NCBI GenBank assembly: GCA_018268035.1
Contig: JAFDXI010000140.1
Span: 1 to 64,000 of the forward strand
Reading direction: 5' to 3'
Length of the DNA stretch: 64,000 bases
Source: Bacteroidota bacterium
GTDB lineage: Bacteria; Bacteroidota; Bacteroidia; Chitinophagales; Chitinophagaceae
Below, piece after piece: positions 58,148 through 64,000 of the stretch (position 1 is the stretch's first letter; each line of letters starts with the position of its first letter). The position numbers and the translations under genes are program-made. Under the pieces are notes generated by a model. It had not been told where the DNA came from. It was given only the letters and a program-made list of their open reading frames with translations, and searched no databases.

Positions 58148-58522
58148 AATTTTAGTTTAATAAAAGGATAAAAGTAAAACAAGGAGAGCATTTTTAGAAA
58201 CAAAAAATGGGTTATCAATTTTTTGATACCCTGAATGATCATAGATCTGGTCAAAGCTCAAATGAATAACAAATAATTCTATGCAATAACAAAAATCTTT
58301 ATTTTGACTACTGTGTATTAGTTGAGCAACATTTTTATATTTGATATGATGCATTTATTTTAATAATGTTTGCAAAGTGGTTTTCTCATCTCTTGTAATT
58401 TTTTTTCTAAATGATAAATTAGATTGAAGCGTTTTAAATTTTCAGTTATGAATTTTATATTCTTCGAATAACTTCCCTGTAATTATTATTATTGTATAAA
58501 TTAGTCAGGATATTTACACGAT
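58148..58522. other. Divergent control region, Rrf2 and octahaem cytochrome
   Basis: 375 bp with two inverted repeats, at 58213-58228 and 58458-58470 (TATTC-TTC-GAATA), and no ORF of note. It should hold promoters for both genes. Confidence 0.5.
58213..58228. promoter_or_regulatory. Candidate Rrf2 operator (TATCAA-TTTT-TTGATA)
   Basis: Perfect 6-bp arms around TTTT, about 66 bp upstream of the Rrf2 start, extended on both sides to GGG/CCC with a one-base bulge. Position fits autoregulation; the protein that binds is not shown by sequence. Confidence 0.35.
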
Positions 58523-60763
58523 ATGAAAGTATTTGCCACCGCAATAGTTATCATTTTTTGCTTTGTTTTCTTTTATTGTTGTGTTGAAGCTACAACGCCG
58601 GTTGAAAACAAACCTGCTGCGGAATATGTGGGAAGCGAGAAATGCCAGAGCTGCCATTCGAAAGAATATACTGCTTATGAAAGTTCTGATCATTTTCATG
58701 CAATGGATTCTGCATTGCCACGATCAATAAAAGGGAATTTCAATAACAGCATTTTTATCTATTATGGCGACACCAGTTTTTTCTATACAAAAGACGGCCG
58801 GTATTTTGTTAGAACAAATGATTCAACAGGAAAGAAAAAAGATTACCAGGTAAGTTTCACTTTTGGATGGCAACCACTGCAACAATACCTCGTGCGTTTC
58901 CCTGATGGCCGCATACAGGCATTGCCTTTTTGCTGGGATACAAGGCCAAAAGAAAAAGGCGGGCAACGATGGTTTCATATTTATGGGAAAGAAAAAATAC
59001 CACCAGGTGATGAATTGTTCTGGACAGGCATCAACCAGAACTGGAACAATATGTGTGCTGATTGCCACACCACCAACTATTTTAAAAACTTTGATGTTTC
59101 AAATAACAGTTTTCACAGCACATGGAGTGAACAAAAAGTTTCCTGCGAATCCTGCCATGGCCCTGCATCCAACCATATTGCATGGACTGAAAAAAAATAT
59201 AATGATGATGACAGCCTGAAAGGTTTTGTTATCAGTCTCGCTGGTGAAAAAGTCAATTGGAAATTCAATACTGAAAAAGGAATTGCATATCCTGATAAAG
59301 TTGTTCATAATACTACATTGATAGAAACCTGTGCCCGTTGCCATGCAAGGGCATCAAGGCTGAGTGATTATTATTATCATGGCCAGTCATTTTTGCAATC
59401 ACATATTCCTTCTACCATTAATGCAACCAACTATTATATTGATGGGCAGATTAAAGAAGAGGATTATGAATATGGTTCTTTTTTGCAAAGCAAAATGTAT
59501 GCTGAAGGTGTTACCTGTATCAACTGCCATGATGCACATACCATGAAAGTGAAACAGCCATTGAATACTGTATGTTTTTCATGTCATGCGCAATCAGTAT
59601 TTGATGTGCAGGAGCATACACATCATGCAGTTGCCAGCACAGGTTCACAGTGTGTGAACTGTCACATGCCGGTGACCACTTACATGATGATTGATGAAAG
59701 GAGGGATCACAGCATCAGGATTCCAAGACCTGATCTTTCTGTAAAACTCAACACACCTAATGCCTGTAACAAGTGCCATACTGATAAACCGGTTAGTTGG
59801 GCTGCAAAATATTTTATACAGTGGTATGGAGATAAGTTGCCTGCTGCAAAAACTTATGGCCAGTTGATGTATGCCGTTTCAAAAAATACGGATGAAAGCA
59901 TGAATGATTTAAACCAACTGCTTACACAAAATTATCCTGACATTATTAAAGCAACTGCTTTAGATCAATACACTGAATTTTATTCACCTCAATTGGGTGA
60001 TGAAATAAAATCATATCTGCAAAGCACAGATCCTGATCTCAGGTTGAATGCTATACGTGCTTCTGTTAATTTTCCAGCAGATGTATTACTACCGGCAATC
60101 ACTCCATTGCTGGATGATCCTGTGCTGGCAGTGCGAACTGAAGCGATGAATACATTAGCACCTCTGTATGCACAGTTGGATGAAAATAAAAAACAAAGAT
60201 TTGAAGCAGTGATGAATGAATATATCGCTATACAAAAATATATCAGCGACAGGCCGGAAGGATTTTTAAACCAGGGAATCGTGTTGGCTGAAACCGGGAG
60301 AACGGATGAAGCAGAACAGATGTATTTAACGGGAGTGAAAAGGTTCCCGTCTTACATTCCTTATTATGGCAATCTTGCTGATTTATACCGTGCAAAAAAC
60401 CTTGAAACAAAATCAAAAGAATATCTTGACAAAGGTCTTGCTATCGTCCCCAATAATGGAACATTACATTATGCACTCGGGCTTTGGTATATACGCAACC
60501 ATGATGAAACAACCGGCATCAATGAATTAAAAAAAGCTGCATCACTTGAACCTGCGAATGCGTCTTTTGTATATGGTTATGCTATTGGTTTGGTTTCAAA
60601 AAAAGATGCGCAAAAAGCGTTGCAGTTACTGGAAAGTTTTATTACTAAAAATGGAAATGACCCGATGATATTAAACGGGCTTGTATCAATTTACCAGGAC
60701 CAGAAAAATATGGATAAAGCAAATTATTATGCAGGAATCCGTAAGAATGTGTTTGGGTATTGA
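58523..60763 (+). CDS. Eight-haem c-type cytochrome with HEAT and TPR repeats
   Basis: 746 aa. An N-terminal hydrophobic signal (IVIIFCFVFFYCC) leads to a multihaem region (about 38-420) with eight CxxCH motifs: CQSCH (41), CADCH (about 178), CESCH (208), CARCH (270), CINCH (331), CFSCH (351), CVNCH (377) and CNKCH (415). HEAT-like repeats (about 455-560) and at least three TPRs (about 590-740) follow. The haem region parallels the seven-haem protein at 18167-19429. It should be a periplasmic or surface electron carrier or reductase; no quinol oxidase, nitrite reductase or cytochrome c maturation genes are near. Confidence 0.88.
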   Translation: MKVFATAIVIIFCFVFFYCCVEATTPVENKPAAEYVGSEKCQSCHSKEYTAYESSDHFHAMDSALPRSIKGNFNNSIFIYYGDTSFFYTKDGRYFVRTNDSTGKKKDYQVSFTFGWQPLQQYLVRFPDGRIQALPFCWDTRPKEKGGQRWFHIYGKEKIPPGDELFWTGINQNWNNMCADCHTTNYFKNFDVSNNSFHSTWSEQKVSCESCHGPASNHIAWTEKKYNDDDSLKGFVISLAGEKVNWKFNTEKGIAYPDKVVHNTTLIETCARCHARASRLSDYYYHGQSFLQSHIPSTINATNYYIDGQIKEEDYEYGSFLQSKMYAEGVTCINCHDAHTMKVKQPLNTVCFSCHAQSVFDVQEHTHHAVASTGSQCVNCHMPVTTYMMIDERRDHSIRIPRPDLSVKLNTPNACNKCHTDKPVSWAAKYFIQWYGDKLPAAKTYGQLMYAVSKNTDESMNDLNQLLTQNYPDIIKATALDQYTEFYSPQLGDEIKSYLQSTDPDLRLNAIRASVNFPADVLLPAITPLLDDPVLAVRTEAMNTLAPLYAQLDENKKQRFEAVMNEYIAIQKYISDRPEGFLNQGIVLAETGRTDEAEQMYLTGVKRFPSYIPYYGNLADLYRAKNLETKSKEYLDKGLAIVPNNGTLHYALGLWYIRNHDETTGINELKKAASLEPANASFVYGYAIGLVSKKDAQKALQLLESFITKNGNDPMILNGLVSIYQDQKNMDKANYYAGIRKNVFGY

Positions 60764-60835
60764 GAGAAATTTTTCTTTTATCAACATTAGATTTCTTCAA
60801 ACGAATATTTTTCTTCAATGAATTTTCCAATTAAT

Positions 60836-60878
60836 AAAAAAGGAGCTGCCTGAAATATATTCATTTCTGGCAACTCCT
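60836..60878 (-). terminator. Terminator of the GH9 gene (minus strand)
   Basis: On the minus strand AGGAGTTGCC and GGCAGCTCCT form a stem with one mismatch around a 18-nt loop, followed by a run of T. It lies between the convergent octahaem cytochrome and GH9 genes. Confidence 0.6.
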
Positions 60879-60953
60879 ATCAAACCCTTTGCTACACTGC
60901 ATTTCAGCTTATATAAAATATAATTTTTAATGTTGAAAACAGTTGTGATAGAA

Positions 60954-63401
60954 TTAAAATTCTGAAACCAATGATAGCCATCTTGCTGCAGATGCACCCC
61001 ACACTTCTTTATAAGTAGCGGTATTAAACTGTGGCCAGTATGGTGAATCTTCATTATCTCTTGCTTCCATACCAACTGGTATAGCGCCAACAGTTTCTCC
61101 TGGCAATGCAGTATAAAGTTGCGGGTAATTACTCCCTTCACCCCAGATATAAGATTGGCCAAAAGGATTTTTACCAACAATCCAGAACAATTGTTGCTCT
61201 GCAATATTTATCAGCTCTTTATCTTTTAAAAATTTCCCGCAAAGCGCAGCGGCTTTACCTGTTGATAATTGCACTGCTGCATTTCCTTTGAAAGAAAACC
61301 AAACAGGGAATACACGCAGGTAATGCTGGTCATCAAGCTTCACACCCTTATGAAGTTGTTCTTCATAATCTTTACCTGCACCGCTGAAAATTCCTACCTG
61401 CACTTTATAAAAGTTGATAGAATCTTTTACTTCATCCACATTATACACACCGCTTGGCACAAGCCCGTAAGGCGCTACATATTGCATAATTGTTTTCAGG
61501 TAATTACCATACAACCTGATGGCATCAGCCCATTTTTTATAATCAGGATTGTTGGGTTGTGTTTCACACAATGCAGTTAATGCCTGCATATACACCTGGT
61601 CACGTGATTGGTGTGTGTAATGGACAATTGATTTTTTATTGAGGTCGCGATAGAAAAATCCGGTCAGTTTGTCTTTATCATTCAAAGGTTCTACGCGTTG
61701 ACATTGTAAAGTATATTGAATGGCTTTTGCAGCTACATCAGCATAATATTTATCACCGGTAAGTTGATACAACTGGCTTGCAGCAAAAGAAATATTGGCC
61801 GCATACTGGCTGTTGGAAGCCATAGCTGCATGGTCGCCACCACCACCAATACTGCTGATGTCATTAAAGCCCAGACTATCGAAACGTTTCTTTGCAAATG
61901 CAAAATCTTCGATTGCCACTTTACGTAAATTTTCTTTCAATGTTGAAGAGTTGTCAATGTTCATGGATGCATAAGCTTCAATGCCTGCGAAAACAAAATT
62001 TTCAAAAGCCCTGTTGTGCACATGCACCAAACGCCAGCGTGTTGAATCATCCTTAGTGCCGATAAATCCATCAGTCCATAAATTGGTGCCCCATGTCTGC
62101 GCCCTGAAACCGTTGCCCAGCCTTGATTTCAGAATGCAATCAATTCCCCACTCAGCTTCTTCTTCCATCCGGATCGATAGTTCTTTTTCATTTTTTTCTT
62201 TTGTCCGCTTGCCCATCTCAAGCAATGCCTGGACTATTTCGCCTGATTGTAAAACCTGTTGCGACATGTCAGCAGCATCATGCCATCCGCCATTGAATGG
62301 AAATATTTTCCCATTATAAATTGCATGAAGATCGCTATGGCAAACACCATGTTTTCCCGGAACAGCATAACCACATCGTTCACAGAAAATAAAATTCAAC
62401 ACACGCCATGCAGAGTTGTCCCAGATATTTTTGTTGATGTAGAATGGTTTTGTGGCAACATCGCCAACCTTTATAAAATACTGTCCTTCTTTTTTGAAAT
62501 CACTGAAATCAATTGTTTCAAAACTACCTATCCTTGTTTTGTCTTGTTTGATATTTCCCTGGTACACCACACCTTTGTTGATGTTGTCAATGAGTTGAAA
62601 TTTGCCATCATTGTTGCTGACATTTACAATAGCATTTTTTTCACTTTCTACACCATAGCCCGTAGTAGAATAGATGATGCGGTTTTGTGCCGGCATCCAT
62701 CCACTCACCACTTCAGGATTTGCAACAGTTTGCAATGACACATCATCAATATCAAATTTCAATGAGTCACCCATGGTGCGTTCTTTACCAAAAACTTCAA
62801 TGGCAAATGAGAGCTTCGTTACTTTATCACGTGCCAGTTCACTCATCTCAACAAAACATTCATTCCATTGGCCGTTGATAAGATTTATTTCATGATAACC
62901 TTCACGTCCATATTTATCAGGCACTTTTATTTTACCATCATTCTCAACATATAAATTCAGGTAGATGCTGTTGGCGCCTTCGCAATTTGGATAGATGTAT
63001 AAATGAATGCGGTTGTATTTTTCCCAGTTGGCGCCGCCAACATCAAAGCTTGCAAATGAAGTGCCGAAGCCAAGGCCCCAACCTAAAAACTGTGGATAGG
63101 TGGTAGGTGCTACTAAACGTAAACTTCGTTTGCCGTCAATACTTCTTTCATCGGTGAGCCTCAAGCCACCAATGCCTTTGTGCGACCATTTGTTAAGCGA
63201 TTCCATATCGCAAAGCACATCTGATGTCAATACTTTTTTGGTGAGGCCAAATGATTCAAATGATTTGCTGTAATCCAATGGCAGCGGGCTGTGTACATAA
63301 CCCGTGTTTCGAATGTCATTCTGTAGTTGCTTGTCAATTTGAGCATATAACATGCCCACTGAACAGAGAAGAAGAGAAGCAATTACGAAAAGTTTTTTCA
63401 T
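60954..63401 (-). CDS. Glycoside hydrolase family 9 protein (endo-beta-glucanase type)
   Basis: 815 aa. A signal peptide (MKKLFVIASLLLCSVGMLYA) is followed by a carbohydrate-binding-like jelly-roll (about 55-225), a CelD_N Ig-like domain (about 230-320) and an (alpha/alpha)6 GH9 catalytic domain (about 330-810). The catalytic domain has the paired Asp GGWHDAADMSQQVLQSGEIV, SIGGGGDHAAMASN, IVGKNPFGQSYIWGEG and an acidic C-terminal NEDSPYWPQ. Usual GH9 substrates are cellulose and mixed-linkage beta-glucans. The catalytic motifs differ slightly from those of classic cellulases. It is divergent from a GH18 gene. Confidence 0.88.
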   Translation of the reverse strand: MKKLFVIASLLLCSVGMLYAQIDKQLQNDIRNTGYVHSPLPLDYSKSFESFGLTKKVLTSDVLCDMESLNKWSHKGIGGLRLTDERSIDGKRSLRLVAPTTYPQFLGWGLGFGTSFASFDVGGANWEKYNRIHLYIYPNCEGANSIYLNLYVENDGKIKVPDKYGREGYHEINLINGQWNECFVEMSELARDKVTKLSFAIEVFGKERTMGDSLKFDIDDVSLQTVANPEVVSGWMPAQNRIIYSTTGYGVESEKNAIVNVSNNDGKFQLIDNINKGVVYQGNIKQDKTRIGSFETIDFSDFKKEGQYFIKVGDVATKPFYINKNIWDNSAWRVLNFIFCERCGYAVPGKHGVCHSDLHAIYNGKIFPFNGGWHDAADMSQQVLQSGEIVQALLEMGKRTKEKNEKELSIRMEEEAEWGIDCILKSRLGNGFRAQTWGTNLWTDGFIGTKDDSTRWRLVHVHNRAFENFVFAGIEAYASMNIDNSSTLKENLRKVAIEDFAFAKKRFDSLGFNDISSIGGGGDHAAMASNSQYAANISFAASQLYQLTGDKYYADVAAKAIQYTLQCQRVEPLNDKDKLTGFFYRDLNKKSIVHYTHQSRDQVYMQALTALCETQPNNPDYKKWADAIRLYGNYLKTIMQYVAPYGLVPSGVYNVDEVKDSINFYKVQVGIFSGAGKDYEEQLHKGVKLDDQHYLRVFPVWFSFKGNAAVQLSTGKAAALCGKFLKDKELINIAEQQLFWIVGKNPFGQSYIWGEGSNYPQLYTALPGETVGAIPVGMEARDNEDSPYWPQFNTATYKEVWGASAARWLSLVSEF

Positions 63402-63731
63402 GCGCGTGTCTTTTGATTTTTAGTTTATAAACATAACAGTCCCGCTAAATGCGGATGAGATTTTTAATAAATAAAGCAGAGGAAAATGAAACTGCATAAA
63501 AATAATAAAGTGATGTTGAACTATGTATTCGGTGTATTAAACTTTTGATGAATGGTATTAAATTGATGAAACAGTTTTAGCGAATAAAAAATAATGCAAT
63601 CACTGATTTTGCCGCTCATATATAAACATGGTAGTGAAAAGGAAGATTTATTATTTTAGGCAGGTTTGTAAAAATGAGCATTGCCGGTAACTTCACATTG
63701 AACTTGTATTAAAAAAACCAAACTTAATCAG
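63402..63731. other. Divergent promoter region, GH9 and GH18
   Basis: 330 bp, AT-rich, with a small hairpin CCGC-TAAAT-GCGG at 63442-63454 just upstream of GH9. No convincing promoter or ORF. Confidence 0.4.
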
Positions 63732-64000
63732 ATGAACTATTCAAAAACTCTTTTTTTGTTATGCCTGAGCTTATGCATTATTTTTTGTACCAGTTGTGCA
63801 ACGATAGCACAGCATGAATCAAAGCCAGTTATCATTGGCTATGTAGGAGGCTTTAACGGTAACATCGTGCAGGCATCTTCGATTGATGCAAAGCGCCTTT
63901 CGCATATCAATTATGCTTTTATTGATGTAAAAGATAACAGGGCATGGCTGCACAACGAAAAAACAGATACAGTTAATTTCAGGAAATTGAATGAGCTGAA
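63732..64000 (+). CDS. GH18 chitinase-like protein (5' part, runs off window)
   Basis: The first 89 codons, starting at ATG 63732, give a signal peptide (MNYSKTLFLLCLSLCIIFCT, end near IAQ) then KPVIIGYVGGFNG, RLSHINYAFIDVKDNRAWL and the start of the helix TVNFRKLNELK. IGY(V/W)..., (L/I)SHINYAFI is the beta1-beta2 region of GH18 chitinases. The catalytic DxxDxDxE lies beyond the window. It probably acts with the GH20 upstream on chitin oligomers. Confidence 0.8.
   Translation, partial: MNYSKTLFLLCLSLCIIFCTSCATIAQHESKPVIIGYVGGFNGNIVQASSIDAKRLSHINYAFIDVKDNRAWLHNEKTDTVNFRKLNEL

Noticed and set aside
1-64000. CRISPR arrays, tRNA and rRNA genes, prophage or conjugative elements
   Set aside because: No repeat-spacer pattern, no tRNA cloverleaf or rRNA motifs noted by eye, and no integrase, Tra or phage structural genes; short tRNAs could still be missed without a search.

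Overview
The window is AT-rich, densely coded and looks like chromosomal DNA of a Bacteroidota bacterium, most likely a member of Chitinophagales/Chitinophagaceae (an inference from gene content). The signs are a SusC/SusD pair, many signal-peptidase-II lipoproteins, type IX secretion (T9SS) C-terminal sorting domains, FG-GAP and ASPIC/UnbV proteins, promoters resembling the Bacteroidota TTG/TAnnTTTG consensus, and weak Shine-Dalgarno sites. I saw no rRNA, tRNA, CRISPR array or intact mobile element.

Layout: (1) 1-1000 is a decayed accessory edge: an orphan Rhs core fragment, a small lipoprotein and a dead IS3-type orfA. (2) 1077-7999 is mostly housekeeping: a secreted esterase, class I fructose-bisphosphate aldolase, accD, smpB, an HtrA protease and a FabF-type ketosynthase. 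(3) 8003-12115 (minus strand) is a phenylacetate operon, paaA-paaB-paaC-paaD-paaG-paaI, with a candidate repressor operator at its promoter and no paaE in view. (4) 12508-24592 is a glycan-use locus: SusC, SusD and a LamG lipoprotein, a terminator, then a seven-haem cytochrome, an FG-GAP/ASPIC protein and a GH144-type endo-beta-1,2-glucanase. (5) 25035-29334 holds a PepSY-like periplasmic protein, a GH29 fucosidase, an EcsC protein and an unknown lipoprotein. (6) 29668-42446 encodes two giant paralogous T9SS cargo proteins (2341 and 1772 aa) with glycine-rich N-terminal domains. (7) 42740-50365 is regulatory: a PhyH dioxygenase divergent from an AraC regulator, an unknown cytoplasmic protein, a three-gene operon (exported protein, 7TM protein, histidine kinase), and a TPR-TM adenylate cyclase. 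(8) 50532-64000 holds a penicillin acylase homologue, two Rrf2 regulators flanking a GH20 hexosaminidase and haem A synthase, an eight-haem cytochrome with HEAT/TPR repeats, a GH9 glycosidase and the start of a GH18 chitinase.

Overall the organism appears to be an aerobic polysaccharide degrader (beta-1,2-glucan, fucosides, chitin or GlcNAc oligomers, beta-glucans) that can also start phenylacetate breakdown. The least explained parts are the 7TM/kinase/exported-protein operon, the coupling of a multihaem cytochrome to a SusCD glucanase locus together with its distant paralogue at 58.5 kb, and the pair of giant glycine-rich surface proteins.
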